A stretch of 64,000 nucleotides of DNA from Chitinophaga barathri (GTDB taxonomy: Bacteria > Bacteroidota > Bacteroidia > Chitinophagales > Chitinophagaceae): NCBI RefSeq assembly GCF_003807585.1, contig NZ_RMBX01000010.1, positions 1 through 64,000 on the forward strand, given 5' to 3'. Under the pieces are notes generated by a model. It searched no databases, was not told the origin of the DNA, and saw only the letters and a program-made list of their open reading frames with translations. A program made the position numbers and the translations under genes. Shown here piece by piece: positions 24,476 through 33,316 of this stretch (its first letter is position 1; each line of letters starts with the position of its first letter).

Positions 24476-25729
24476 ATGAACGAACAAGCATTAGTAAAAG
24501 TCAGCGTAATAGAGATATTTAATAAAAATGGATATAGTAATCTTTCCAGGATGACCCAACGTGACTTTGATCATATCGCCGAGCAGCTACAACAAAAATC
24601 CGGCATCCTGATAAGTGGGACTACCGTAAAACGGCTTGCTCAGGGTGAATTTGCCCGTTTGCCGCAAATAGCCACCTTAAATGCGATCGCCAATTACTAT
24701 GATTATAAGACCTGGCAGGATTTTAAGGCCAGCAAAATCGAAGACGGGCCCGAAAAGAAGTCAGCAGAAAAACGAGGAAAGAGGTTTAGCATAAAATATT
24801 TATCCATACCGCTCGTCATCATCATTCTGGGAAGCTTTTATTTTTTCCATTCAACAAAAGGAAGTGTGAGCAATGGGGAAAAGGCATCTTTTTCATTCCG
24901 GAAGAACACCGCGAACGATATTCCGAATTCTGTGGTTTTTAACTATAATATTGATGAAGTGCAGGCCGATAGTTTTTTTATCCAGCAATCCTGGGATGAA
25001 AATCGCAGGATAAAAATTTACAAAAACAGCTACACGGTAACAGACATATACTACGAACCCGGTTATCATATTGCGAAACTCATCGCTAATGACTCTGCCA
25101 TAAAGACATTAGATGTAAGTATTCCTACAGACCGCTGGTTTTTTTATGCAATTGACAATATCGCCCATTACACCACTCAGTATATTAAAGCGGATGCTTT
25201 CAATAATAATGGCAGCCTCGGCCTGAGCATACAACAATTACAGGAAAATAATATAGAAGCCGGCAAAGACAAACGGTATCATTACGTATACTTCCCTGGC
25301 CATATGGATATCCACGCCGATAACTTTCAATACAAAACCAGGGTACGAATGCAGCAGGTAAGAAATAGCTTATGCCCGTATATTGAAATAGAGCTCTATT
25401 GCCAACGGGGTTTTATGAATATGAGATGTACAACAAAAGGATGCGCGCATGAGGCATTCATCATATTCGGAGAACAATTAAAGAAAGGAAGCGATAATGA
25501 TTTATCTCCCATAACTTTTGACGTGAGCCAGTGGACTGATATAGAAATAACAGTAAAAAATAAAGTAGCCGTTGTGAAGATAAATGATAAAGAAGTTTTT
25601 TCAACACGGTATGCTACGGATACCAAATACCTGTCCGGGCTTGGTTTTATTTCAAACGGGTTATGTGAAGTGGATAGAGTAGAGTTGTATGGCCTGGATG
25701 GAAAGGTCATGTACAAAAATGAATTTTGA
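24476..25729 (+). CDS. HTH-like cytoplasmic domain, one TM helix, exported beta domain
   Basis: This 417-aa protein has a three-part layout. Residues 1-90 form a helical DNA-binding-like domain (GTTVKRLAQGEFARLPQIATLNAIANYYDYKTWQDF) of a type common in Bacteroidota. One transmembrane helix lies at about 105-125. An exported domain of about 290 residues is rich in beta strands, with a concanavalin-like LamG look at the end (VAVVKINDKEVFS, GLGFISNGLCEVDRVEL). It may be a membrane-anchored regulator that senses an extracellular ligand, though no enzymatic output domain is present. It is divergent from the hydrolase. Function is inferred only from architecture. Confidence 0.7.
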   Translation: MNEQALVKVSVIEIFNKNGYSNLSRMTQRDFDHIAEQLQQKSGILISGTTVKRLAQGEFARLPQIATLNAIANYYDYKTWQDFKASKIEDGPEKKSAEKRGKRFSIKYLSIPLVIIILGSFYFFHSTKGSVSNGEKASFSFRKNTANDIPNSVVFNYNIDEVQADSFFIQQSWDENRRIKIYKNSYTVTDIYYEPGYHIAKLIANDSAIKTLDVSIPTDRWFFYAIDNIAHYTTQYIKADAFNNNGSLGLSIQQLQENNIEAGKDKRYHYVYFPGHMDIHADNFQYKTRVRMQQVRNSLCPYIEIELYCQRGFMNMRCTTKGCAHEAFIIFGEQLKKGSDNDLSPITFDVSQWTDIEITVKNKVAVVKINDKEVFSTRYATDTKYLSGLGFISNGLCEVDRVELYGLDGKVMYKNEF

Positions 25730-25836
25730 TTATGGACATGCGGCTGTGCTGGCACTTACAGGCTTTCTGCTGTATCTTCCGTTTTATACGGAGCTGTCCA
25801 ATCAGGGTTATGCCAGTGCCGAAAGCTGATTTGGGG

Positions 25837-28296
25837 TTACTTCAGTTCAATTACAACCTTTTTCAACTCACCGGTAAACCTGAAAGGTACTTTATAATCA
25901 CGGCTTACAGGCGTACCGGTATCTTCACCAACATCGAGCGTTTCGTCGAGTGAAAAACGGTTGGGTACTGTCTTTTCTATGCGGGCTTCGCCCACCGGCT
26001 GATCATCTGCCAGCAATACGCCTTTTCCGCCTTTGCCCCGGCCGCCACCGTCATATGCAAACTCAAAACGAAGTACGTGTTTGCCAGGCGCCAGCGTTGA
26101 TTTTCCAATTATCGGCGTGAGTTGTTCCTGGAGCCAGTTATAAACAAATTGAGGTTTTCGGTCTTTTATCATCAATACCCAGCCCGCGAACAGGCCGCCC
26201 TGGGTGATTATGACACCATCGCCTCCCTTCGCAGGCATTTCAATCTCCGCTGTGATGGTAAAAGAGCGATTTTTTACATCCGGCGCGCTGCCTTCAGGAA
26301 GGCGTTTCATGCCTGGATAATAGGTAAGTTTGGTCAAACCTTCGATCGCACCGAGCGGGCGGCCGGAAAGCTGCGCACTGAAACGGGCCGCCCCGCGATC
26401 ATCCAGTGGCAGGACGTTGTGTTTTTTTGCTTCTGACATAAACAACTCTTTCAGTTCTTTTACCTTTTCAGGATATTGTTTTGAAACATCCACATGCTCC
26501 GTGAAGTCTTTTGTCAGATCGTATAATTCCCAGGTGTCCTGATCAAATGGCCCGCTTAATTCTTTATCAGACCAGGGGTTACCGCCATGTGTAGTTGCGG
26601 CCATCCAGCCTTCGTGATAAATGGCACGGCTCGAACCTATTTCGAAGTACTGTGTCGTGCGTTTACTTTTTACATTCTTATCATCAAATGTATATATCAT
26701 GCTTACCCCGGTCATGGGCTCCTGTTTTACGCCGTTAACCATTTCAGGTTGCGGTAGCCCCGCAGCTTCAAGGATTGTAGGAACAATATCAATGCAGTGA
26801 TGGAACTGGCTGCGTAAAGTGCCGGTGTCCTTTATCCGTTTGGGCCAGGAAATAACCAACCCGTTACGGGTGCCGCCGAAATGCGATGCCAGGCGCTTGG
26901 CGTACTTCAGGGGAGCGTTCATCGCCATTGCCCAGCCTACGGGATAATGGTTGTACGTTGTTGGCCCTCCGATCTCATCAAACCGTTTCAGTGCGTCTTT
27001 TATCACGTCCGGCCTGTAACTGTTGAAGTCAGCCGCAATCTCGTTGAGCGTGCCGCTGAATCCGCCCTCAGCGCTAGCGCCGTTGTCGCCAACGCCATAG
27101 ATGACCAGTGTATTTTCACGGATGCCAAGTTCATCAATGGCGTCGAGCAGGCGCCCTGTTTCGAAATCGGCGTACGCAAGAAAACCCGCATATACTTCCA
27201 TCATCCGGGCGTATACTTTTTTCCGGTCGGGCTCCAGCTGATCCCATACGCCCACTTCTTCGGGAATGGGATTATACTGCGCTTCCACTGGTATGATCCC
27301 GGCCTTTTTCATGCGGTTGAATGTTTCTTCGCTTACTTTATTCCAGCCCTGATCGAACTGGCCTTTGAACTTATCAGCCCAGGCTTTGGGCGCATGGTGT
27401 GGCGCATGGGTGGCGCCGGGCGCGAAATATAAAAAGAACGGTTTCCCCGGTGCTATGGATTGCTGCATACGCATCCAGGCAATGGAGCGATCCGTCATAT
27501 CGGTCATCAGGTGGTAGTTCGGATCGTCTACCGGCGGCTCAACGGGAAGCGTATTTTCAAAGAGCGCGGGCGCCCATTGGTGTGTATCACCGCCGTTAAA
27601 TCCATAAAAGTATTCAAAACCCATATTGTTCGGCCACTGGACGAACGGGCCTGACTGGCTGGTTTCATAGTCCGGCGTGTTGTGATTTTTGCCGAACCAT
27701 GCGGTGTTGTAACCATTGTCACGCAGGATGGTGCCGATGGTGGCGGAATTATCCGGAATGACCCCGGAATACCCGGGGTAGCCTGTTGCTATTTCGGAGA
27801 TCACCCCAAAGCCTGCTTCATGGTGGTTACGCCCGGTAAGCAAAGCTGCGCGGGTAGGGGAGCAAAGCGCCGTTGTATGCCACTGATTAAACTTCAGTCC
27901 TGCCTTCGCCAGCTTTTCAAGGGCTGGCGTAGGGATGGGGCCGCCAAAAGTGGAAGTGGCCCCGAAGCCCACATCATCGAGTAAAATAATAACAACGTTT
28001 GGTGCATCCTTTGGGGCTTTACGGGTCTTGGGGAAATCCGGTTTCGAATCCTTGTAGGTTTCAGCGATTTTGCCTTTAAACTCACCGGGCCTCCGGTCGG
28101 GAAGTATGAGCCCGGCCCTTTCTTCAGTCTCCTTTACGGTCTTGGGCGCGCAGGCGGATTGAAAAAGCCATGCCGCCAGAACGAACAGCATACTCGCTTT
28201 AATCACCATATTTTCTTTGATTGTTTTTGAGAACATCATAGCAGCCTTTCCAAGGACCAGGGCTAAGAAAGCGATAATAATTAACGCGTTATTCAT
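25837..28296 (-). CDS. Arylsulfatase (S1 family)
   Basis: This 819-aa sulfatase has the metal-binding DD in VVIILLDDVGFGATSTFGG (Asp107-108) and the formylglycine signature CSPTRAALLTG (Cys145). The sulfatase core ends around residue 560. The last ~200 residues form a beta-rich region (ITAEIEMPAKGGDGVI, VLRFEFAYDGGGRGKG) typical of long arylsulfatases. It removes sulfate esters, probably from aryl or polysaccharide substrates, and needs a maturase encoded elsewhere. The N-terminus holds two hydrophobic stretches; a start at 28209 (MVIKASMLFVLAAWLFQSAC) would give a classic lipoprotein signal and may be the real start. Confidence 0.9.
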   Translation of the reverse strand: MNNALIIIAFLALVLGKAAMMFSKTIKENMVIKASMLFVLAAWLFQSACAPKTVKETEERAGLILPDRRPGEFKGKIAETYKDSKPDFPKTRKAPKDAPNVVIILLDDVGFGATSTFGGPIPTPALEKLAKAGLKFNQWHTTALCSPTRAALLTGRNHHEAGFGVISEIATGYPGYSGVIPDNSATIGTILRDNGYNTAWFGKNHNTPDYETSQSGPFVQWPNNMGFEYFYGFNGGDTHQWAPALFENTLPVEPPVDDPNYHLMTDMTDRSIAWMRMQQSIAPGKPFFLYFAPGATHAPHHAPKAWADKFKGQFDQGWNKVSEETFNRMKKAGIIPVEAQYNPIPEEVGVWDQLEPDRKKVYARMMEVYAGFLAYADFETGRLLDAIDELGIRENTLVIYGVGDNGASAEGGFSGTLNEIAADFNSYRPDVIKDALKRFDEIGGPTTYNHYPVGWAMAMNAPLKYAKRLASHFGGTRNGLVISWPKRIKDTGTLRSQFHHCIDIVPTILEAAGLPQPEMVNGVKQEPMTGVSMIYTFDDKNVKSKRTTQYFEIGSSRAIYHEGWMAATTHGGNPWSDKELSGPFDQDTWELYDLTKDFTEHVDVSKQYPEKVKELKELFMSEAKKHNVLPLDDRGAARFSAQLSGRPLGAIEGLTKLTYYPGMKRLPEGSAPDVKNRSFTITAEIEMPAKGGDGVIITQGGLFAGWVLMIKDRKPQFVYNWLQEQLTPIIGKSTLAPGKHVLRFEFAYDGGGRGKGGKGVLLADDQPVGEARIEKTVPNRFSLDETLDVGEDTGTPVSRDYKVPFRFTGELKKVVIELK

Positions 28297-28547
28297 ATTT
28301 TATAATTGTAATGACTTTTCCTGCACATTCTATCCGTATCGGAGAATATGCATTGCTTACATGACGAGGCGCTAAAAGGGACTACTTAGGAGGGGAGACA
28401 AGCAATAAATAAGAGAATAACACCTAATTCCCTGAAAAAGTTGAGGTCCCAATGATCCTGATAGAAGTATACTTTACTTTTTAGGGGCATTAATTTGATA
28501 CAAGCTGCATAATACGCCGGCAAGTTGCCGGAGGGAAAGCCTGGTCT

Positions 28548-29477
28548 TTATTTTGAATTCAGCAAAGGGGCCACCGCAACAATGGCTTCGGCAACCATTA
28601 ATGCCCTGGTGTACTCAAGTTCAGCATTCAGCCAGTTCCCGGATTCCTGGCTCAGTGAAGGATCGAGGAAATAAAGGTGAGCGCCCCTGAGTGGTTTATA
28701 AAGACGCAGTTCTTTCCTAAGTTCCAGGCATTTCTTTACGCGCTCTTTGCCGCGGCTTTTCCCCAGGCGGGCAGCATATGTTTTCCAGCGGAAGTCTATA
28801 TGTGAGGGGTGATTAAAATTCGCCTTCCAGAGAAGTACCAGGATCTGCCGGGCCTGTTCCTCATCTTCTGCGTCCTGCTTCAGGATATCCGTTGTTTTTT
28901 TGATCAGCTGTTCGAAATAAAAGACGTGGAAATAACAAAAGCAACCTATTGGTTCTTCAAACGGCAACAACAGCATTCTATAAGCTTTGTCGCGCGCGGA
29001 ACCTTCCGGAAGAAGCGCTAGCTCCCCACATATCTTTTTGCTGGTCTTTTTTACAAAAAGCGCTTCCATGATATCGGACATGGGCTGTTCAAGATCAAAG
29101 AGGTCCGGATGTCTTCTTAGCAGTCCGTTCATCATCTCCTCCAGGTAAAATATTGTCTCCATGATACATTCATGCCAGCTGCCCGGTATTACCCTGTTAT
29201 TCAGGGTAAGGCCCAGTTCGTCAAGGATCATACCCATTGTAGCCATCAGGTTGTCTATCTTATCCTGGCAGGACTGGACCATCCATTCAGTTTCTTCCCG
29301 GTTAGAGCTTTCAATTCTGAGATTATTTAGCTTGTGAAAGATGTTTTTGGCTTCTTTCGTAAATAATTCCGATATAGCTGCCTGATAACCTTCCGGCGGA
29401 GAGGGGCAGGACCTGCACTTATCCGGCAATTCGGATTGAATGATCCGTTCGATGTTCGCAAAAGGATTTAAAAACAT
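28548..29477 (-). CDS. Conserved protein, unknown function
   Basis: This 309-aa mainly helical protein has no signal peptide or membrane segment. Near the start it has CRSCPSPPEG, a lone CxxC. Later segments such as PFEEPIGCFCYFHVFYF and RKELRLYKPLRGAHLYFLDPSL look like a compact soluble fold. It follows the 65-aa gene at 29505-29702; an ATG at 29477 was preferred over an in-frame TTG that abuts the previous stop. Together with that gene it probably forms a two-gene unit under the palindromes at 29811-29872. Function unknown. Confidence 0.65.
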   Translation of the reverse strand: MFLNPFANIERIIQSELPDKCRSCPSPPEGYQAAISELFTKEAKNIFHKLNNLRIESSNREETEWMVQSCQDKIDNLMATMGMILDELGLTLNNRVIPGSWHECIMETIFYLEEMMNGLLRRHPDLFDLEQPMSDIMEALFVKKTSKKICGELALLPEGSARDKAYRMLLLPFEEPIGCFCYFHVFYFEQLIKKTTDILKQDAEDEEQARQILVLLWKANFNHPSHIDFRWKTYAARLGKSRGKERVKKCLELRKELRLYKPLRGAHLYFLDPSLSQESGNWLNAELEYTRALMVAEAIVAVAPLLNSK

Positions 29478-29504
29478 AAAGATGGATTTAAAGTAGGTGA
29501 TCAA

Positions 29505-29702
29505 CTAGTTTTTCATGAATTCTCTTACTATTTTTTCGGCTATTCCTGAATATTCGCAGAACTCATTGATAGTGATGCATTGATCCGGTTTCTTTCCCAG
29601 TGCTTTCCTGATTTTTTGCAAAAGCGCCCTGGCGCCGCTTTCGCTACGGCCGGTAATGTTGATCACATCACGCACATATATCACTACGCGGCCGGGTATC
29701 AT
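29505..29702 (-). CDS. Small HTH-like protein
   Basis: This 65-aa protein reads DVINITGRSESGARALLQKIRKAL then INEFCEYSGI. This layout resembles small helix-turn-helix proteins encoded on Bacteroidota mobile elements and accessory loci (phrase: ...TGRSESGARALLQKIRKALGK). It probably binds DNA or an adjacent protein. Two TTGTCAATTGACAA palindromes lie upstream, so it is a candidate target of the Crp-family protein encoded just before it. Confidence 0.6.
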   Translation of the reverse strand: MIPGRVVIYVRDVINITGRSESGARALLQKIRKALGKKPDQCITINEFCEYSGIAEKIVREFMKN

Positions 29703-29780
29703 TTCCGGGGACGTTTGTTTTTATTATACTGAAAGAAAGATTGATACTTCAGCTTCATTTTGCAGATAATTTTGATTTAG

Positions 29781-29788
29781 CAAAACTA
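29781..29788 (-). promoter_or_regulatory. Predicted -7 box before the 29702 gene
   Basis: TAGTTTTG on the minus strand fits TAnnTTTG. No good -33 box is found 19-21 nt upstream, as expected for an activator-dependent promoter. The first palindrome is centred about 41-42 nt upstream of the implied start site (~29776), a class II activator position. Confidence 0.5.
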
Positions 29789-29810
29789 CGAAGCCCCTGA
29801 AATAAGCGGT

Positions 29811-29824
29811 TTGTCAATTGACAA
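29811..29824. promoter_or_regulatory. Palindrome 1, Crp/Fnr-like binding site
   Basis: TTGTCAATTGACAA is a perfect 14-bp palindrome of the TTGTC-N4-GACAA form used by Crp/Fnr-family regulators. An identical copy follows at 29859-29872, 48 bp apart. Confidence 0.65.
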
Positions 29825-29858
29825 GAAAAATAATCCAGCTGCCTTATTTGCGACTTTT

Positions 29859-29872
29859 TTGTCAATTGACAA
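29859..29872. promoter_or_regulatory. Palindrome 2, Crp/Fnr-like binding site
   Basis: Second identical TTGTCAATTGACAA, immediately after the stop codon of the Crp-family gene. Followed on the minus strand by an A run rather than a T run, so it is not a terminator. Confidence 0.65.
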
Positions 29873-30460
29873 CTACAAGCGGTGGTTTTTTATTTTGCTA
29901 TAGTGGAATTCGGAAATACCCAGGTAGGAAGCGATGTGAGCGCACTGTGCCAATTGAATGATATAAGGATATTCTTCCAGCAGCTTCCTGTATTTTTCTT
30001 TTGCCTTATAGGCTTTCCAGGCATCCCGCTGCGTGAGCTGAAAGTAATAGAGCTGGGTAAGGGTGGCGTAGGTATGAAAAAATAACGGGTACTTTTCGCA
30101 AAGCCACGTCTGATCGTCGATATGAAGTTTGATACAGGTGGTATCTTCAGATGCCTGAAGATACTCCGGGCTCTCCTGGTTAAAATAGTAGCCGTTCAGC
30201 TGGATCATAAAATCACCTTTGTGCAGGAACCAGGTGGTTACCTCTTTACGTTTGTGGTCATGATAGAGCCTCACAAAACCGTCGATGATAAAATAACAAT
30301 GCCGGGATGTGTCACCGGGCTTAACCATCAGATCATTCTTCTTAAATTGTTCGATACAGCTTCTTTCGATAATCTCCTTTTTTAAATCTTCGGGGTGGGG
30401 CTGAATTTGGTCTATCCTGGCAAAAAGGCCAGCATACCCCGCATTGTCCGGGTTCTTCAT
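29873..30460 (-). CDS. Crp/Fnr-family transcription regulator
   Basis: This 195-aa protein has a cyclic-nucleotide-binding-like beta barrel (KPGDTSRHCYFIIDGFVRLYH; EVTTWFLHKGDFM) and a C-terminal helix-turn-helix (IASYLGISEFHYSKIKNHRL). The PRRA/E-RSATA phosphate-cassette residues of true cAMP binders are not evident, which is usual for Bacteroidota members of this family with unknown effectors. No cysteine cluster of Fnr is seen. It is likely the regulator acting at the two palindromes just downstream. Confidence 0.85.
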   Translation of the reverse strand: MKNPDNAGYAGLFARIDQIQPHPEDLKKEIIERSCIEQFKKNDLMVKPGDTSRHCYFIIDGFVRLYHDHKRKEVTTWFLHKGDFMIQLNGYYFNQESPEYLQASEDTTCIKLHIDDQTWLCEKYPLFFHTYATLTQLYYFQLTQRDAWKAYKAKEKYRKLLEEYPYIIQLAQCAHIASYLGISEFHYSKIKNHRL

Positions 30461-30574
30461 CGGTTTTGGTTTTTGATTAAGAAATACTGCTGCTTAGAAG
30501 GTAGGATAGGGGCTGATCTTTTAAATTTAAGAGAAATAATACATTTCAGGAAAAGAAAATTTTCACTGAAACTG

Positions 30575-30601
30575 AAACGCCCCGGACCAGCCGGGGCGTT
30601 T
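30575..30601. terminator. Rho-independent terminator (bidirectional)
   Basis: Perfect 11-bp stem AAACGCCCCGG (30575-30585) / CCGGGGCGTTT (30591-30601) with a 5-nt loop. It lies 7 nt past the stop of the 30608 gene on the minus strand. Confidence 0.85.
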
Positions 30602-30607
30602 TGCTCC

Positions 30608-30817
30608 TTATTCTTCATCTTTCACTACCGCCTGGCTAACCGCCACCATTACGCTTCCTGCCACGATCAGATAGCCGCTGATCTCTTTCAGCATACCGGG
30701 TAATGGTATATCTACGGTGCTTATCGCGCTGCCTGCCGCCACAAGTACCAGACCTGCGGCGCGAAGTTTACGGAAGAAAGGAGGTGTTCTTTTAAATAAT
30801 CGCTCCCTGATTCCCAT
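30608..30817 (-). CDS. Small two-helix membrane protein
   Basis: This 69-aa protein has two hydrophobic helices (LRAAGLVLVAAGSAISTV and EISGYLIVAGSVMVAVSQAVV) and a basic N-terminus (MGIRERLFKRTPPFFRK). It follows the 245-aa gene by 44 nt on the same strand and precedes a strong terminator, so the pair is likely one transcript. Size and topology fit a holin-like or regulatory membrane peptide, but no role is known. Confidence 0.7.
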   Translation of the reverse strand: MGIRERLFKRTPPFFRKLRAAGLVLVAAGSAISTVDIPLPGMLKEISGYLIVAGSVMVAVSQAVVKDEE

Positions 30818-30861
30818 GATCAGATGGTTTTAAGTGATAACATGAGAAACCTGTCCGTCCG

Positions 30862-31599
30862 TTATGATCCGGAAACCGCTACAAAAGCCACTGCGTTGTA
30901 GAGGCCGTTACCAATGAGATAGAACTGTCCGTTCACCTCCTGGTAAAAGGAAACACCAAGGGCGAGGAGCAAAGGGGCTGTGCCGGCCGGAGGTAATTGT
31001 ACTTCCAGCGATGGCGCGGTTACCCCTTCGTTGCTGATCGGCAAATGTTCTCCTGCATTTTGAGCCATCAAATGATCGCCTGTGGTGAAGTCGATCGATG
31101 CTCCCGCAATGGTAAGCCTGAAATGGCTGGCTCCTTCGGGTTTCGCGACCAACTGAGCAGTGATCAAAGAAGGGAAATCCACCTTCATTAAGCCTGATGC
31201 CCGGTCGATAGATACCGCAAACGGGGCTTTGAGTGCAGACAGGAGTGCCATATCCGTGTTTACCTCAAATCCTTGCAGCAGCCCGATGTCGCCATCTGCG
31301 ATGTTCCTGAATCCACGCGGGTTCCCCATATCTGCTTTTACTACCCTGGCCATTTCACTGTTCAGCCTGCGGGTAAAGTAAAAGTCATTGATATCGCTCA
31401 GGATACCTGCAAATGTTGTCCGGATAAGTTTAGCTCCGCTGGCAGCGCGGGCAAACTCCGACATGTTTTCTTTGGTCCGGTCATTGTTGACTGCTTTGGA
31501 TTCTGATTTTTGCCTGGCCAGGTAACCATCTTTGGTTTTGTAGCAGGTGATGTTGCCTATTGTGCCTTCCAGTTGCAAGACACCAGTTTGTTTTGCCAT
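30862..31599 (-). CDS. Conserved Bacteroidota protein, unknown function
   Basis: This 245-aa protein begins MAKQTGVLQLEGTIGNITCY, a start recalled in a family of Bacteroidota proteins: a small beta domain (EGTIGNITCYKTKDGYLARQK), a helical middle (RTTFAGILSDINDFYFTRRL), and a beta-rich C-terminus (SLEVQLPPAGTAPLLLALGV). No signal peptide or catalytic motif. It is paired with a small two-helix membrane protein. Such pairs are repeated in Chitinophagaceae genomes, a statement from memory. Function unknown; phage-tail-like or surface assembly is one guess. Confidence 0.6.
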   Translation of the reverse strand: MAKQTGVLQLEGTIGNITCYKTKDGYLARQKSESKAVNNDRTKENMSEFARAASGAKLIRTTFAGILSDINDFYFTRRLNSEMARVVKADMGNPRGFRNIADGDIGLLQGFEVNTDMALLSALKAPFAVSIDRASGLMKVDFPSLITAQLVAKPEGASHFRLTIAGASIDFTTGDHLMAQNAGEHLPISNEGVTAPSLEVQLPPAGTAPLLLALGVSFYQEVNGQFYLIGNGLYNAVAFVAVSGS

Positions 31600-31811
31600 T
31601 GTATCAAGATTTTAAATTCATGTAATGAAGGGACTGTTTCGAAGGCCAGTTCCGTTTGCCTTTTTGCTACACGGAATGCCGGCGACGTCTTTCCCGCACT
31701 CCGTGTTTTCGGTACCGATAGTGCAAAGCTAGACAGGGAATTCGCTGCGTAAAAATCAGCGGGATGCTTTCAATGGATTTTGTGAGATTATGCTGGTTTC
31801 AATGGAAAAAA

Positions 31812-31841
31812 GGGATTTAACGGGGTTTGACGGGATTTGAT
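31812..31841. repeat. 10-bp tandem repeat, 3 units
   Basis: GGGATTTAAC, GGGGTTTGAC and GGGATTTGAT follow directly one after another, 10 bp each, about one helical turn. Confidence 0.65.
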
Positions 31842-31912
31842 GGAATCCGTGGGGAAGAAGGCTGACATTTTTTCTTAAAAGGAGGATCAGAATGGCAGCG
31901 GGTGGGGGTAAC

Positions 31913-31972
31913 TATGCTTTTGATATGCTTTTGGTATGCTCTTGATATACTTTTGATACGCTTCGGCTATGC
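31913..31972. repeat. 11-bp tandem repeat, about 5 units
   Basis: Units TATGCTTTTGA, TATGCTTTTGG, TATGCTCTTGA, TATACTTTTGA and TACGCTTCGGC follow without gaps, then a partial TATGC. Period close to one helical turn. Confidence 0.85.
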
Positions 31973-32055
31973 AGAATTTCTGTAATTCGCCTTCCGGTCT
32001 TGCCCTGATATAGGTGGCGGGGAGTTGCAACCTGGACAATGAAACGTTTGGTCGT

Positions 32056-33135
32056 TTACTCACGGGTTGACCATTTTTTCGCCAGCCATGCCCTGACAGG
32101 CTCATCATAGAACCGGAGTACAAGCCACGCCAGCAAACAACTTCCGATAAATACACCGGTTGCGGCCCAATATATCATTGCCTGGTCCGGTTTTATTTTA
32201 TTCAGATAATTGCCAAAGATCCAGATTGCCCATATATGGGTCATATACAGCGGGTAGGAAAGCCGCCCGGTAAAGGTGCAAAACCGTTTTAACGGGCCCC
32301 GCACGGTTGCGCCGGCTCCTAATGAAACTATCAGCGGTAAAACAACTATTACCAGCAACATTTCGGTAAGCCAGTCTTTATCACGATGCGGAAATATGAA
32401 TACACCCAACAGCAAGGCGGCTAAAAATAAAAAGTTGAGACGGTGTTGTATGATCAGTCTGAAACGGAAGATCACCAGCCCCGCCAAAAAAGAAAAACCA
32501 ACCCGCGCGAAACCGTCAAAAAACGTCGGGGCATCCCATCCTGTAATGATCCATCCCCGTTCACGGGCTACAGCCATCAGGCAAACAACAGAAGTTGCAA
32601 GAAACACCAGCAGCCAGCGCTTAGGGAGGCGCAGCAACACCAGACCATAAAAGATGTTGATGATATACTCCATAAAAAGCGACCAGGCAGGCGTATTAAG
32701 CGGGAAGAGCCCGTTAAATCTTCCGGGGAGAAGCGGAAAGGGGATCAGGAACAACGAACTTACAAAGGCAAGAATGATCTTTCCCCAGCCCGCTTCCGCA
32801 ACCATGGCTATGCCGGTAAACGGATCGAAAATATATCCGAGCAAACCAATGACACTGCCCCACACAACCATTGGATGTAACCGGATAAACCGGTTCCTGA
32901 AGAACTTCATTATACCCATTTGCGATGCCCGCTCATCATAGGCATAACCGATCACGAACCCCGACAGGCAAAAGAAAAAATCAACCGCGAGATAGCCGTG
33001 ACCAATAGGGCTTAAAGTATAATCCGGTATGATGAACTCATACAAATGAAAGATCACGATAGAAAGAGCCGCAAGCCCCCTTAAACCATCTAACACCTCG
33101 AAGTGGGGCTTTGCCTGTGGAATATTGTTATGCAT
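32056..33135 (-). CDS. Acyltransferase 3 (OafA/YrhL-like)
   Basis: This 359-aa integral-membrane O-acyltransferase starts FEVLDGLRGLAALSIVIFH, with the conserved Arg (DGLRG) and His that define the acyltransferase 3 family, followed by about ten transmembrane helices. LAVDFFFCLSGFVIGY is the second family signature. It acetylates sugars, lipids or peptidoglycan-linked glycans at the membrane. The ATG at 33135 (MHNNIPQAKPHFEVLDG) was preferred to one 13 codons upstream. It is a single gene in a spacer-rich area. Confidence 0.9.
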   Translation of the reverse strand: MHNNIPQAKPHFEVLDGLRGLAALSIVIFHLYEFIIPDYTLSPIGHGYLAVDFFFCLSGFVIGYAYDERASQMGIMKFFRNRFIRLHPMVVWGSVIGLLGYIFDPFTGIAMVAEAGWGKIILAFVSSLFLIPFPLLPGRFNGLFPLNTPAWSLFMEYIINIFYGLVLLRLPKRWLLVFLATSVVCLMAVARERGWIITGWDAPTFFDGFARVGFSFLAGLVIFRFRLIIQHRLNFLFLAALLLGVFIFPHRDKDWLTEMLLVIVVLPLIVSLGAGATVRGPLKRFCTFTGRLSYPLYMTHIWAIWIFGNYLNKIKPDQAMIYWAATGVFIGSCLLAWLVLRFYDEPVRAWLAKKWSTRE

Positions 33136-33316
33136 AACGTTACCTGGAAATTTTGCCGACGAATTTAAAAGCATGGTTTATTTGAAATGTGGCCGCTTAA
33201 AATAACCAGGCACGCCGGGAGAAGGAAAGTATGGATAATAATAGTGTATTTTTGGGTAAAATGCTATTAACCAGCCTTTTCTTAAAGGTTCATATTTGTA
33301 AATAAACCTATCCACC

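Larger units (their letters stand above)
31600..32055. other. Gene-free spacer with two tandem repeats
   Basis: No supported gene. It contains a 10-bp repeat at 31812-31841 (three units of GGGATTTGAC type) and an 11-bp repeat at 31913-31972. A minus-strand open frame across the second (31887-32156) overlaps the acyltransferase end and is treated as spurious. Confidence 0.6.

Noticed and set aside
31887..32156. Minus-strand frame with YQKYIKSIPKAYQKH text
   Set aside because: The text is produced by the 11-bp tandem repeat and runs into the acyltransferase end; not a plausible gene.
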